Shown piece by piece: positions 17,749 through 26,738 of a stretch of 64,000 bases of DNA. Position numbers and translations under genes: made by a program. Within the stretch, counting starts at the first letter, position 1. Every line of letters begins with the position of its first letter. The notes below the pieces were generated by a model. It saw only the letters and a program-made list of their open reading frames with translations. It had not been told where the DNA came from and made no database searches. Source of the DNA: Methylobacterium sp. J-067 (GTDB taxonomy: Bacteria; Pseudomonadota; Alphaproteobacteria; Rhizobiales; Beijerinckiaceae). The DNA lies in contig NZ_JAKSXZ010000105.1 in the NCBI RefSeq assembly GCF_022829465.1, positions 1 through 64,000 on the forward strand, read 5' to 3'.

Positions 17749-18696
17749 TTATTGCCAAGGCAGCTTGTCGAGATCGACGTTGCCGCCGGTAATGATCACG
17801 CCGACGCGCTTGCCGGCGAAGACAGGTCGGTTCTTGAGCACAGCCGCCAGCGCCACCGCGCTCGACGGCTCCATGACGATTTTCAGCCGCTTCCAGATCA
17901 GCTGCATGGCCGCGACGATCTCGGCCTCCGACACGGTGAGGATATCCTCGACGTGGTTGCGCACGAAGTGCCACGTCAGGTCCTTGAGCGGCACCTTCAG
18001 CCCGTCCGCCACCGTCACGGGGGCGTCGTCGGCGATGATATGGCCCGCCTTCAGGCTGCGATGGGCGTCGTCGGCCTGCTCCGGCTCGGCGGCGTAGACC
18101 GCGATGTGCGGCGCGAGGCCCGCCAGCGTCAGGCAGGTGCCCGACACCATCCCGCCGCCGCCGATGGGGGCGATGACCGCATCGAGATCCTCGACCTGCT
18201 CGATCAGCTCCCGCGCGCAGGTCGCCTGCCCCGCGATGACGCGCGGGTCGTTGTAGGGATGGACGAACTCGGCGCCGGTCTGCGCGACGACCTCGGCGAA
18301 CACCGCCTCGCGGGAGGAGGTGGAGGGCTCACATTCGACCACGCGCCCGCCATAGCCACGCACGGCGTCCTTCTTCGCCTGCGGGGCGGTGCGGGGCATC
18401 ACCACGGTACAGGGGATGCCGCGTCGGCTCGCGGCGTAGGACAGGCAGGTGCCGTGGTTGCCGGAGGAATGGGTCGCCACGCCCTTCGCCGCCTGCGCCT
18501 CGGTGAGGCTGAACACGGCGTTGGAGGCACCCCGCGCCTTGAAGGCCCCGGCCTTCTGCAAGTTCTCGCACTTGAAGAACAGCGAAGCGCCGGCCGCCTC
18601 GTCGATGATCCGCGAAGTCAGGACCGGGGTGAGGTGAATGTACGGCCGGATTCGCTCATGCGCGGCGAGCACATCGTCGAGGGAGGGAGTGACCAT
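17749..18696 (-). CDS. bhcB: beta-Hydroxyaspartate dehydratase (serine/threonine dehydratase-like)
   Basis: 315 residues, fold-II PLP enzyme. It removes water from beta-hydroxyaspartate to give iminosuccinate. It carries the PLP lysine motif KAGAFKARGASNAV, the SSGNHGT substrate loop and the phosphate-binding GGGGMVSGT. By sequence alone it could be called threonine dehydratase or serine racemase; its place between bhcA and bhcC decides the call. The ATG at 18696 follows a GGAGG-containing stretch. Confidence 0.93.
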   Translation of the reverse strand: MVTPSLDDVLAAHERIRPYIHLTPVLTSRIIDEAAGASLFFKCENLQKAGAFKARGASNAVFSLTEAQAAKGVATHSSGNHGTCLSYAASRRGIPCTVVMPRTAPQAKKDAVRGYGGRVVECEPSTSSREAVFAEVVAQTGAEFVHPYNDPRVIAGQATCARELIEQVEDLDAVIAPIGGGGMVSGTCLTLAGLAPHIAVYAAEPEQADDAHRSLKAGHIIADDAPVTVADGLKVPLKDLTWHFVRNHVEDILTVSEAEIVAAMQLIWKRLKIVMEPSSAVALAAVLKNRPVFAGKRVGVIITGGNVDLDKLPWQ

Positions 18697-18710
18697 CCTG
18701 CCCGCCTCCC

Positions 18711-19901
18711 TCACGCCGCCGCCCGCAGGGAGGCCGAAGCCTCGCCGCGATAGACCGCCTGCGCCGCCGCCACGCCGGAGCCGAGTTCGATGCGAAGGCC
18801 GCAATCGGCCATCGCCATCTCGGCGGCGGCGATGCCCGACAGCGCCATCACGTCCGTGAGGCTGCCGAGATGGCCGATGCGGAACACCTTGCCCGCCACC
18901 TCCCCGAGGCCGACGCCGAAGGCGACGTCGTACTTCTTGGCGGCGTGCGTGACGATCTGCGTGGCGTCGAAGCCCTCCGGCGTGCGGATGGCGCTCACCG
19001 TGTCGGAATAGAGATCCGGGTGGGCGGCGCAGAGGGGCATCCCCCAGGCTGCGACGGCCGCGCGGATGCCGTCCGCGATGCGGCGGTGGCGGGCGAAGAC
19101 GTTCTCAAGACCCTCGGCGAGCAGCAACTCGGTGGAGAGCTTCAGCCCGTTCAGCAGGCCGACGGCCGGGGTGTAGGGATAGGCGTTGTTCGCGTAGCCC
19201 TTCGCCATGTCGCGGATGTCGAAATAGGTCCGGGGCAGGTCGGCGCGGGTCACGGCGTCCATCGCCTTCGGCGAGAAGCCGACGATGGCGAGGCCTGCGG
19301 GGAGCATGAAGCCCTTCTGCGACCCGGTGACGGCGACGTCGACGCCCCACTCGTCCATGCGGAAATCCATGGAGGCGATGGAGCTGACACCGTCCACGAG
19401 CAGCAGCGCCGGATGGCCGGTGGCGTCGAGGGCCCGGCGCACGGCGGCGACATCCGACTTCACCCCCGTCGCGGTCTCGTTGTGGGTGACGAGCACCGCC
19501 TTGATCGCATGCTCCTTGTCGGCGGCGAGGGCTTCCGCGAAGCGGTCGGCCGGCAGGCCCTCGCCCCACGGCGCCTCGATCACGCGGACATCGAGCCTGT
19601 GGCGGCGGGCCATGTCGATCCAGCGATGGCTGAACATGCCGTAGCGGGCGGCGAGCACCGCGTCGCCTTCGCTGAGGGTGTTCGCCAGCGCCGTCTCCCA
19701 GCCGCCGGTCGCCGTGGAGGGAAACACGAAGACCTGCGCGTCGGCGGTCTTCAGCACTGCCTTCACCCCGGCGAGCGCCGGTTGAAGGATCTCCCCGAAC
19801 AGGGACGAGCGGTGATCGAGCGTCGGCATGTCCGCCGCCCGGCGGAGCACTTCCGGCATGTTGGTGGGGCCGGGGATGAAGACAGGGTTCTGCGCAAACA
19901 T
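18711..19901 (-). CDS. bhcA: L-aspartate--glyoxylate aminotransferase
   Basis: 396 residues, fold-I PLP class-V aminotransferase. It uses aspartate to turn glyoxylate into glycine and releases oxaloacetate, the net product of the cycle. The PLP lysine lies in TGSQKGFMLP. The start NPVFIPGPTNMPEVLRRA-D is typical of the alanine/serine--glyoxylate aminotransferase group. First gene of the bhcABCD operon, with GGAGGAG upstream of the ATG at 19901. A serine--glyoxylate aminotransferase reading is possible in isolation but not in this context. Confidence 0.94.
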   Translation of the reverse strand: MFAQNPVFIPGPTNMPEVLRRAADMPTLDHRSSLFGEILQPALAGVKAVLKTADAQVFVFPSTATGGWETALANTLSEGDAVLAARYGMFSHRWIDMARRHRLDVRVIEAPWGEGLPADRFAEALAADKEHAIKAVLVTHNETATGVKSDVAAVRRALDATGHPALLLVDGVSSIASMDFRMDEWGVDVAVTGSQKGFMLPAGLAIVGFSPKAMDAVTRADLPRTYFDIRDMAKGYANNAYPYTPAVGLLNGLKLSTELLLAEGLENVFARHRRIADGIRAAVAAWGMPLCAAHPDLYSDTVSAIRTPEGFDATQIVTHAAKKYDVAFGVGLGEVAGKVFRIGHLGSLTDVMALSGIAAAEMAMADCGLRIELGSGVAAAQAVYRGEASASLRAAA

Positions 19902-19964
19902 GGTCGGGCGATCTCCTCCGTTGCCGAAGAAGCTAGCACCGCAGCTCCCCATTTGATATTTTTT

Positions 19965-19979
19965 TGAAAAAGTTTTTCA
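19965..19979. promoter_or_regulatory. Candidate BhcR operator 1
   Basis: TGAAAAAGTTTTTCA is a perfect 15-bp palindrome about 64 bp upstream of bhcA. It is similar to the second site near bhcR. IclR-family regulators bind such short A/T-rich palindromes. Assignment to BhcR is inferred from position. Confidence 0.55.
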
Positions 19980-20038
19980 TTTAGGCTGCCGGGGACGAAA
20001 GCCGCGTGTCACCAGCAACTTATCATTTTCCGTTGATT

Positions 20039-20050
20039 GAAAAATTTTTC
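20039..20050. promoter_or_regulatory. Candidate BhcR operator 2
   Basis: GAAAAATTTTTC is a perfect 12-bp palindrome, 41 bp upstream of the bhcR ATG, with flanks TT-GATT and CACC. It matches operator 1 except for the missing central G. The two sites lie 74 bp apart centre to centre, about seven helical turns. Confidence 0.5.
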
Positions 20051-20090
20051 CACCCTAAGCCTTCGCGCGGCGAAGGGGTGGGAGGCGCGC

Positions 20091-20906
20091 ATGGAGGCGG
20101 GGAATCGTCGGCGCGGACGGCCGAAAGGGTTCGGCGGGGCGAAGCCGGCGGGCACGATCCAAGCCCTCGACCGCGCCCTCGACGTGCTCGAAGTGCTCGC
20201 GGACGGGGACGGGCTCACGCTCTCGGAACTGTCGGGCAAGCTCGGGCAGTCGGTGGCGACGATGCACCGGGTGTTGGCGACCCTGGAACGCCGCGCCTTC
20301 GTGGAGATCAGCGCCGACAAGCAGGAATGGCACGTCGGCGCGGAGGCCTATCGCCTGGGCGCGGCCTTCCTGCGTCGCGGCAACGTGGTGGAGCGCAGCC
20401 GCTCGGCCATGTGGACGCTGATGCAGGAGACCGGCGAAACGTCCAATCTCGGCGTCGAGAAGGACGGGAGCGTGCTGTTCGTCAGCCAGGTCGAGACGCA
20501 CGAGACGATCCGCGCGTTCTTCCCGCCGGGCTCGCTCTCGCCGCTGCATGCGTCGGGGATCGGGAAGGCCCTGCTCAGCACCTTCGATCCAAAACGGATC
20601 GAGCGCCTGTTCCGGGGCCGGGAGTTCGAGCGCTTCACGACCAAGACGATCGGATCGCTGGCTGCCCTCAGCGAAAACATCGAGGCCACCCGCGCGCGGG
20701 GCTACGCCATCGATGACGAGGAGCGCACGATGGGGATGCGCTGCGTGGCCGCGCCGATCCTCAACGTCCACGGTGAGGCGGTGGCGGGCATTTCGGTCTC
20801 CGGTCCCACGCACCGGCTGTCCGACGACAGGGTGCGCGAGATCGGTGAACACGTCCGCCGGGGAGCCGCAACGGTCTCGCGGCTCCTCGGTGCGACGAAG
20901 GCTTAG
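20091..20906 (+). CDS. bhcR: IclR-family regulator of the beta-hydroxyaspartate cycle
   Basis: 271 residues. A basic N-terminus (RRRGRPKGFGG) leads into a winged helix (about 20-85, LSELSGKLGQSVATMHRVLATLE) and an IclR effector domain (about 95-265). It is transcribed away from bhcA over an A/T-rich region with two palindromes. The known BhcR responds to glyoxylate; here it is called by location and family. The ATG at 20091 has GGAGG; an in-frame upstream TTG at 20037 overlaps operator 2 and is rejected. Confidence 0.92.
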   Translation: MEAGNRRRGRPKGFGGAKPAGTIQALDRALDVLEVLADGDGLTLSELSGKLGQSVATMHRVLATLERRAFVEISADKQEWHVGAEAYRLGAAFLRRGNVVERSRSAMWTLMQETGETSNLGVEKDGSVLFVSQVETHETIRAFFPPGSLSPLHASGIGKALLSTFDPKRIERLFRGREFERFTTKTIGSLAALSENIEATRARGYAIDDEERTMGMRCVAAPILNVHGEAVAGISVSGPTHRLSDDRVREIGEHVRRGAATVSRLLGATKA

Positions 20907-21172
20907 CGCAGACGGTAAGCGCCGTAGGGCGCCGCGTGGTGATGGATCGAGCCGGTGGTCGCCACGTCGTCCTCGTCGCCGAACAGCACGCCGGCCCGGC
21001 CGACATTGCGCCCGTCATAGAGGTTCGGGCCGGCGGCGCGGCCTTCGAGACCGCCGGGGGCGGTGACGGCCGGGGTGCCGGCGGGGGCGGTGTAGCTCTG
21101 CGCGAAAGCGGTGGACGAGACGAGGACGCCGAGGGCGGCCCCAACGAGAAGACGGACGGACATGGCGGGCAT
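20903..21172 (-). CDS. Small exported protein of unknown function
   Basis: 89 residues with a clear signal peptide (MSVRLLVGAALGVLVSSTAFA; a second Met at 21163 may be the true start) and a short, polar mature part ending PYGAYRLR. The mature part is rich in Gly, Ala, Asn and His with an HHH run. Its stop overlaps the bhcR stop on the other strand. No family recognised; small exported proteins of this kind are common in Methylobacterium. No link to glyoxylate metabolism is visible. Confidence 0.6.
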   Translation of the reverse strand: MPAMSVRLLVGAALGVLVSSTAFAQSYTAPAGTPAVTAPGGLEGRAAGPNLYDGRNVGRAGVLFGDEDDVATTGSIHHHAAPYGAYRLR

Positions 21173-21370
21173 CCCGAGGTAGGTTCCGGCGCCGCCGCAT
21201 GGCGGACGCTCATTGTGATCCTCAAGTGGGCAGCGCTGCCTCTTTCGCCAACAGCGAGCGCCTATTTCCCGTGCGGATTCGCACGCTTACGCCGTCCCAA
21301 GGACTGTGCCGACCGCGCTTCCGTTTTGCCCGGCGGGCGCCTAACGAGAGGCTAGACAAGGGAGGACAGA

Positions 21371-22669
21371 ATGAGTCCGACGACGCCCCAGGGTTCGAAA
21401 GTCGCCACGGTCCTGCGCGTGACCAGCGGCAACTTTCTCGAAATGTTCGATTTCTTTCTGTTCGGTTTCTACGCGACCTACATTTCGAAGACGTTCTTCC
21501 CGGTCGGCAACGAGTTCGCCTCGCTGATGCTGACCTTCATGACCTTCGGCGCCGGCTTCCTCATGCGGCCCCTCGGCGCCGTGCTGCTCGGCGCCTATGT
21601 CGACAGCATCGGCCGGCGGAAGGGCCTCATCGTCACCCTCGGCATCATGGCGACGGGCACGATCCTGATCGCCTTCGTGCCGGGCTACGCGTCCATCGGC
21701 CTGCTCGCCCCCTTCCTCGTCCTCGTCGGGCGGCTGCTGCAGGGGTTCTCGGCGGGCGTCGAACTCGGCGGCGTGTCGGTCTACCTCGCGGAGATGGCGA
21801 CGCCCGGCAACAAGGGCTTCTACGTCTCGTGGCAATCGGGCAGCCAGCAGGTCGCGATCATGGTCGCGGCGCTGATCGGCTTCGCCCTCAACAGCGTGCT
21901 GACCCCGGCCGACATGAACGCGTGGGGCTGGCGCATCCCGTTCTTCATCGGCTGCGCCATCGTCCCGTTCCTGTTCTACATCCGGCGCTCGCTGGAGGAG
22001 ACGGAAGAGTTCCTGAAGCGCAAGCACCGGCCGAACATGAAAGAGGTCTTTGGCTCGCTGACGCAGAACTGGTCCATCGTCCTGCTCGGCATGCTGCTCG
22101 TCGGCATGACGACGATCTCGTTCTACACGATCACCGTCTACACCCCGACCTTCGGCAAGAGCGTCCTGAAGCTCTCCGACCGGGACAGCCTGCTCGTCAC
22201 GTTCTGCACGGCCCTGTCGAACCTGTTCTGGCTGCCGGTGATGGGCGCCCTGTCCGACCGGGTCGGACGCCGGCCGATCCTGCTCATCTTCTCCGCTTTG
22301 ACGGTGCTGACCGCCTATCCGGCGCTGGCGTGGCTCGTGGTGAATGCGAGCTTCGGCAACATGCTCGCCGTGCTGCTGTGGCTGTCGTTCCTCTACGGCA
22401 GCTACAACGGCGCGATGGTGGTCGCGCTGACGGAGATCGTGCCCGCGAACGTGCGCACGTCGGGCTTCTCCCTGGCCTATTCGCTGGCGACCGCGCTGCT
22501 CGGCGGCTTCACGCCCCTGGTCTCGACCTGGCTGATCGAGACCACCGGCAACAAGGCGGCGCCGGGCATGTGGATGGCCTTCGGCGGACTCTGCGGCCTC
22601 GGCGCGACGCTGGCGATCTACCGGCGCGGCCGGCAGACGCCCCTGCCCGCCGGGCGCACTCAGACCTGA
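21371..22669 (+). CDS. MFS metabolite:H+ symporter (citrate/tricarballylate type)
   Basis: 432 residues with twelve predicted helices. The start [19 protein letters not shown] and the loop [14 protein letters not shown] are typical of the citrate/tricarballylate (CitA/TcuC) branch of the MHS family, and [12 protein letters not shown] is the conserved helix-4 motif. It stands alone on the plus strand, and its stop overlaps the pyruvate kinase stop by 10 bp. It probably takes up a di- or tricarboxylate by proton symport. The substrate is an inference. Confidence 0.85.
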   Translation: MSPTTPQGSKVATVLRVTSGNFLEMFDFFLFGFYATYISKTFFPVGNEFASLMLTFMTFGAGFLMRPLGAVLLGAYVDSIGRRKGLIVTLGIMATGTILIAFVPGYASIGLLAPFLVLVGRLLQGFSAGVELGGVSVYLAEMATPGNKGFYVSWQSGSQQVAIMVAALIGFALNSVLTPADMNAWGWRIPFFIGCAIVPFLFYIRRSLEETEEFLKRKHRPNMKEVFGSLTQNWSIVLLGMLLVGMTTISFYTITVYTPTFGKSVLKLSDRDSLLVTFCTALSNLFWLPVMGALSDRVGRRPILLIFSALTVLTAYPALAWLVVNASFGNMLAVLLWLSFLYGSYNGAMVVALTEIVPANVRTSGFSLAYSLATALLGGFTPLVSTWLIETTGNKAAPGMWMAFGGLCGLGATLAIYRRGRQTPLPAGRTQT

Positions 22670-24072
22670 ATGACCCGGATGTTGTTGGTATTGCCCGTGG
22701 TGTGAAACGGGATGCCGGCGGCGGTGACGATGATGTCGTGGGGCTTGGCGAAGCCCTCGTCCCGCGCGTGCCGGCAGGCGGCGGTGGTCATCTCCTCGTA
22801 GGAATCGACATCGTCCGTCCGCACGCTGTGGGCGCCCCAAAGCAGGCTCAGGCGGCGCGACGTGTTGAGATCGGGCGTCAGCGCCAGGATCGGCACGGCG
22901 GGCCGCTTGCGCGCCACGCGGGCGGCGGTGGTGCCGCTCGACGTGAAGGCGACGATGGCGGCGGCGTGGACGGCCTCGGCGAGGGTCGCGGTGGCGGTGG
23001 CCACGGCGTGGGGCGGGGTCTCCTCCTCCCCCGGCTCCGAGGCGGCGATGATTGAGTGGTAGAGCTTGTGCCGCTCCACGGAGCGGATGATGCGGTCCAT
23101 CATCCCCACGGCCTCGACAGGATAGCGCCCCGTCGCGGATTCCGCCGAGAGCATCACCGCGTCGGCGCCGTCATAGATCGCAGTGGCGACGTCGGAGGCC
23201 TCCGCGCGGGTCGGTGCCGGGGCGTTGACCATCGAATCGAGCATCTGCGTCGCCACGACGACCGGCTTCACCTGAAGCCGGCAGGCGCGGATCAACTCCT
23301 TCTGGCGGCCGGGCACGTCCTCGTGCGGGATCTCGACGCCGAGATCGCCGCGCGCCACCATCACGGCATCCGACAGGCGGATGATGTCGTCGATCCGCTC
23401 CAGGGCCTGGGGCTTCTCGACCTTGGTCATCAGCCCGGCGCGCTCGCCGATGAGGCCACGCGCCTCGATTACGTCCGAGGGCTTCTGCACGAAGGACAGC
23501 GCCACCCAATCGACGCCGAGTTCCAGGCCGAAGGCGAGGTCGGCGCGGTCCTTGGCCGTGAGCGGCGAGACATCGAGCAGCGTGCCCGGCAGGTTCACGC
23601 CCTTGCGGTTGGAGATCACCCCCGCCGTGATCACCTCGGCCTCGATGCTGTCGGACTCGAGCCCGACCACGCGCACCCGCACGCGGCCGTCATCGATGAG
23701 AAGGTCCTGCCCCGGCACCACGGCGGCGAAGATCTCCGGATGGTGCAGGGGAATCGCGTCCTTGCCACCCTCGGCCCCGTCGAGGACGAAGCGCACGCGC
23801 TCCCCGGCCGCGAGGTCGAGGCGCCCGTCCCGCACGGTGCCGACGCGGATCTTCGGCCCCTGCAAATCCTGCAGGATGCCGATGGGCCGCCCGACCTCCT
23901 CCTCCAGCGCGCGAATCGCGGCGTGGACCTTGGCGTGGTCGTCCTGCGTGCCGTGGCTGAAGTTCAGCCGGAACGTGTCGACACCCGCCAGGAACAGGGC
24001 CTTCAGCATCTCCGGCGAATGGCTCGCCGGCCCGACGGTGGCGACGATCTTGGCGTAGCGGTGTCGGCGCAT
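22660..24072 (-). CDS. pyk: Pyruvate kinase
   Basis: 470 residues, normal length. It makes pyruvate and ATP from phosphoenolpyruvate. Landmarks are [10 protein letters not shown] at the start, FRLNFSHG, the catalytic-lysine stretch MTKVEKPQA, the [10 protein letters not shown] loop and [11 protein letters not shown]. It is read in the same direction as the tartrate dehydrogenase and transporter genes, with 113 bp between. In Agrobacterium vitis tartrate loci a pyruvate kinase (ttuE) lies in the same place, so this copy probably serves tartrate catabolism rather than being the main glycolytic enzyme. Confidence 0.93.
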   Translation of the reverse strand: MRRHRYAKIVATVGPASHSPEMLKALFLAGVDTFRLNFSHGTQDDHAKVHAAIRALEEEVGRPIGILQDLQGPKIRVGTVRDGRLDLAAGERVRFVLDGAEGGKDAIPLHHPEIFAAVVPGQDLLIDDGRVRVRVVGLESDSIEAEVITAGVISNRKGVNLPGTLLDVSPLTAKDRADLAFGLELGVDWVALSFVQKPSDVIEARGLIGERAGLMTKVEKPQALERIDDIIRLSDAVMVARGDLGVEIPHEDVPGRQKELIRACRLQVKPVVVATQMLDSMVNAPAPTRAEASDVATAIYDGADAVMLSAESATGRYPVEAVGMMDRIIRSVERHKLYHSIIAASEPGEEETPPHAVATATATLAEAVHAAAIVAFTSSGTTAARVARKRPAVPILALTPDLNTSRRLSLLWGAHSVRTDDVDSYEEMTTAACRHARDEGFAKPHDIIVTAAGIPFHTTGNTNNIRVIQV

Positions 24073-24185
24073 GGCAACCTCGACAGGAGGGATCGGATCG
24101 CGCGGAGAATCGCTCGTCTGTGCGGATGTTCCGCCGGGCGATGATGCCACCGCCCGGCGCCGCAGGGAAACCGTCGAGGCCGCCC

Positions 24186-25262
24186 CTACTCGTTGTCGCC
24201 CTGGATCGCGGCGATCACCGCATCCGTCACCTGACGGGTCGTCGCCTTGCCGCCGAGGTCCGGCGTGTGCAGGCTCGGATCGGCGGTGACGCGCTCCACC
24301 GCGCGCATCAGCCGGTCGGCGGCGGGTGTCTCGCCGAGGTGTTCCAGCATCTGGCAGGCGGTCCAGAAGGTGGCCACCGGGTTGGCGATGCCCTTGCCGG
24401 CGATGTCGAAGGCCGAGCCGTGGATCGGCTCGAACATCGAGGGATAGGTCCGCTCCGGGTTGATGTTGGCGGTCGGCGCGATGCCCAGCGAGCCGGCGAG
24501 CGCCGCCGCGAGGTCCGACAGGATGTCCGCGTGCAGGTTCGTGGCGACGATGGTGTCGAGCGTCTGCGGCTTCATCGTCATGCGCATGGTCATCGCATCG
24601 ACCAGCATCTTGTCCCAGGTCACGTCGGGGAAGCCGGCGGCGACCTCGGCGGCGATCTCGTCCCACATCACCATGGCGTGGCGCTGGGCGTTCGACTTGG
24701 TGACGACGGTGAGGAGCTTGCGGGGGCGCGAGCGCGCCAACTCGAACGCGTAGCGGATGATCCGCTCGACGCCGGAGCGGGTCATCATCGAGACGTCGGT
24801 GGCGACCTCGTTCGGGTGGCCCTGGTGCACCCGCCCGCCGACGCCGGCATACTCGCCCTCGGAATTCTCGCGCACGATCACCCAATCGAGTTCAGGCCCC
24901 GAAACGTGGCGCAGCGGGCTGGTGATACCGGGCAGGATCCGCGTCGGCCGGACGTTCGCGTATTGGTCGAAGGGCTGGCAGATCGCGAGGCGCAGGCCCC
25001 ACAGGCTGATGTGGTCCGGCACGTCCGGCGCGCCGACGGCGCCGAAGAAGATCGCATCGTGGTGGCGGATCTGGTCTCGCCCGTCGGCGGGCATCATCAC
25101 GCCGTGCTTCTTGTAGTAGTCCGAGCCCCAATCGAAGTGATCGAACTGGAAACCGAAGCTGCCGGTCTTCTCCGCGAGGCTGTTCAGCACCTCGATCCCG
25201 GCGGCGATGACTTCGATGCCGATGCCGTCGGCGGGGATGGCGGCGATCCTATAGGTCTTCAT
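24186..25262 (-). CDS. ttuC: Tartrate dehydrogenase/decarboxylase, D-malate dehydrogenase type
   Basis: 358 residues of the isocitrate/isopropylmalate dehydrogenase family. It oxidises tartrate or D-malate with NAD and a divalent metal. Landmarks are IPADGIGIEV at the start, WVIVRENSEGEYAGVGGR, the metal Asp region DAMTMRM, NLHADILSDL and EPIHGSAFDIAGKG. Tartrate dehydrogenases carry the FDWGSDYYKKHGVMMP segment seen here. It lies between the transporter gene (28 bp) and pyruvate kinase. Confidence 0.92.
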   Translation of the reverse strand: MKTYRIAAIPADGIGIEVIAAGIEVLNSLAEKTGSFGFQFDHFDWGSDYYKKHGVMMPADGRDQIRHHDAIFFGAVGAPDVPDHISLWGLRLAICQPFDQYANVRPTRILPGITSPLRHVSGPELDWVIVRENSEGEYAGVGGRVHQGHPNEVATDVSMMTRSGVERIIRYAFELARSRPRKLLTVVTKSNAQRHAMVMWDEIAAEVAAGFPDVTWDKMLVDAMTMRMTMKPQTLDTIVATNLHADILSDLAAALAGSLGIAPTANINPERTYPSMFEPIHGSAFDIAGKGIANPVATFWTACQMLEHLGETPAADRLMRAVERVTADPSLHTPDLGGKATTRQVTDAVIAAIQGDNE

Positions 25263-25290
25263 GGTGTCTCTCCGAATGGATTGAGAAGAA

Positions 25291-26589
25291 TCAGCGGGCG
25301 CCGGCGCCGGCCGGTTCGGGGCGCCGCCCGACCCGGGCGACGACGAGGCTCAGCACCGCCGACAGGACGAGGAGCGCGGCGACGAAGACGAGCCCGCCGG
25401 CGAAGCTGCCGGTGCTGTCCTTGATCCAGCCGATCACCCAGGGCCCGACGAAGCCGCCGAGATTGCCGATGGCGTTGATGGTGGCGATGCCGACGGCGGC
25501 GGCCGAGCCCGACAGGAACATCGTCGGCATGGCCCAGAGCGGGGGCTTGGCCGCGCTGATCCCGATGTTGACGAGACTGAGCGCGGCGATCACCGCGACG
25601 ACGGAGGAGGCCGCCCCGGCGAGCATCAGCCCCGCCGCCGCGACGAGGCAGGCGATGACCACGTGCCATGTGCGCTCGCCCGTCCGGTCGGAATGGCGGG
25701 CCCACAGGATCATCGCCACCACCGCGATGGTCGGCGGGATGGCATTGAGGAATCCGACTTCCATGGGCGAGAGGCCGAAGCCACGGATGATCTGCGGCGC
25801 CCAGATGCCGAGGGTGTAGAGCCCCGCCGAGGTCCCGAAATACACCAGCGCCAGGGCCAGCACGCGCGGGTCCGCCATGCCGGCGAGGATGCCGTGCTTG
25901 GCGACGCTCCCCCGCGCGGCACGCTCGGCCTCCATCTCAGCGACGAGCCAGTCGCGCTGGTCGGGGGCGAGCCACGCCGCCTTCTCCGGCCGGTCGGTCA
26001 GGTAGAACAGCACGACGATGCCGAGCAGCACGGCGGGCACCGCCTCCACGAGGAACATCCATTGCCAGCCGTGCAGGCCCATCACGCCCTCCATCCCGAG
26101 GAGCGCGCCGGAGAGCGGCGAACCCAGCACCACCGAGATGGGCGCCGCCGCCATGAACAGCGAGACGACCCCCGCCCGGTACCGCGCCGGAAACCAGAAG
26201 CTGAGATAGAGGATGATGCCGGGGAAGAACCCCGCCTCGGCGGCGCCGAGCAGGAAGCGCAAGGCGTAGAAGCTGTACTCGCCCTTGATGAAGGCGAAGG
26301 CCGCCGAGATCAGCCCCCAGGTGATCATCACCCGCGCGATCCAGATCCGCGCGCCGACCTTGTCGAGGATGATGTTCGACGGCACTTCGAATAGGAAGTA
26401 GCCGAAGAAGAAGACGCCTGCTCCGAAGCCGAACACGGCCGAGGAGAAGCCGAGATCCTTGTTCATCGTCAACGCCGCGAAGCCGATGTTCACGCGGTCG
26501 ATGAAGGCGATGAAGTACAGAAGGCATATGAAAGGGATCAGGCGCCACGCGACCCTGCGCATGGTCGCCCGCTCGAGCGGGTGATCCAT
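25291..26589 (-). CDS. MFS transporter, tartrate/anion:cation symporter family
   Basis: 432 residues, twelve helices, anion:cation symporter branch (FIAFIDRVNIGFAALTMNKDLGFS near the start, FEVPSNIILDKVGARIWIARVMITWG). This branch includes tartrate (TtuB), phthalate and galactonate carriers. GGAGGAAACG precedes the ATG. As the first gene before ttuC it is the likely uptake system for the substrate of that enzyme. Confidence 0.9.
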   Translation of the reverse strand: MDHPLERATMRRVAWRLIPFICLLYFIAFIDRVNIGFAALTMNKDLGFSSAVFGFGAGVFFFGYFLFEVPSNIILDKVGARIWIARVMITWGLISAAFAFIKGEYSFYALRFLLGAAEAGFFPGIILYLSFWFPARYRAGVVSLFMAAAPISVVLGSPLSGALLGMEGVMGLHGWQWMFLVEAVPAVLLGIVVLFYLTDRPEKAAWLAPDQRDWLVAEMEAERAARGSVAKHGILAGMADPRVLALALVYFGTSAGLYTLGIWAPQIIRGFGLSPMEVGFLNAIPPTIAVVAMILWARHSDRTGERTWHVVIACLVAAAGLMLAGAASSVVAVIAALSLVNIGISAAKPPLWAMPTMFLSGSAAAVGIATINAIGNLGGFVGPWVIGWIKDSTGSFAGGLVFVAALLVLSAVLSLVVARVGRRPEPAGAGAR

Positions 26590-26631
26590 CGTTTCCTCCG
26601 AGAGCCCGATGCGCCGGTCTTTGTGCGCCAG

Positions 26632-26643
26632 CTTGCATGCAAG
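26632..26643. promoter_or_regulatory. Candidate GntR operator 1
   Basis: CTTGCATGCAAG is a perfect 12-bp palindrome in the divergent region between the transporter and gntR starts. It is repeated with one change at 26694-26705. Confidence 0.5.
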
Positions 26644-26693
26644 ATGGCGTTTTCTCGCCCGCCACGGGACACTCTGTCAATCCTGCATTGCAC

Positions 26694-26705
26694 CTTGCAT
26701 GGAAG
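26694..26705. promoter_or_regulatory. Candidate GntR operator 2
   Basis: CTTGCATGGAAG differs from operator 1 at one base. It lies 62 bp from it (about six helical turns) and 33 bp upstream of the gntR ATG. A shorter TGCATTGCA element lies between them at 26684-26692. Confidence 0.45.
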
Positions 26706-26738
26706 TTGGTACGACATCTCGTTCCGTCGGGGGATGAG

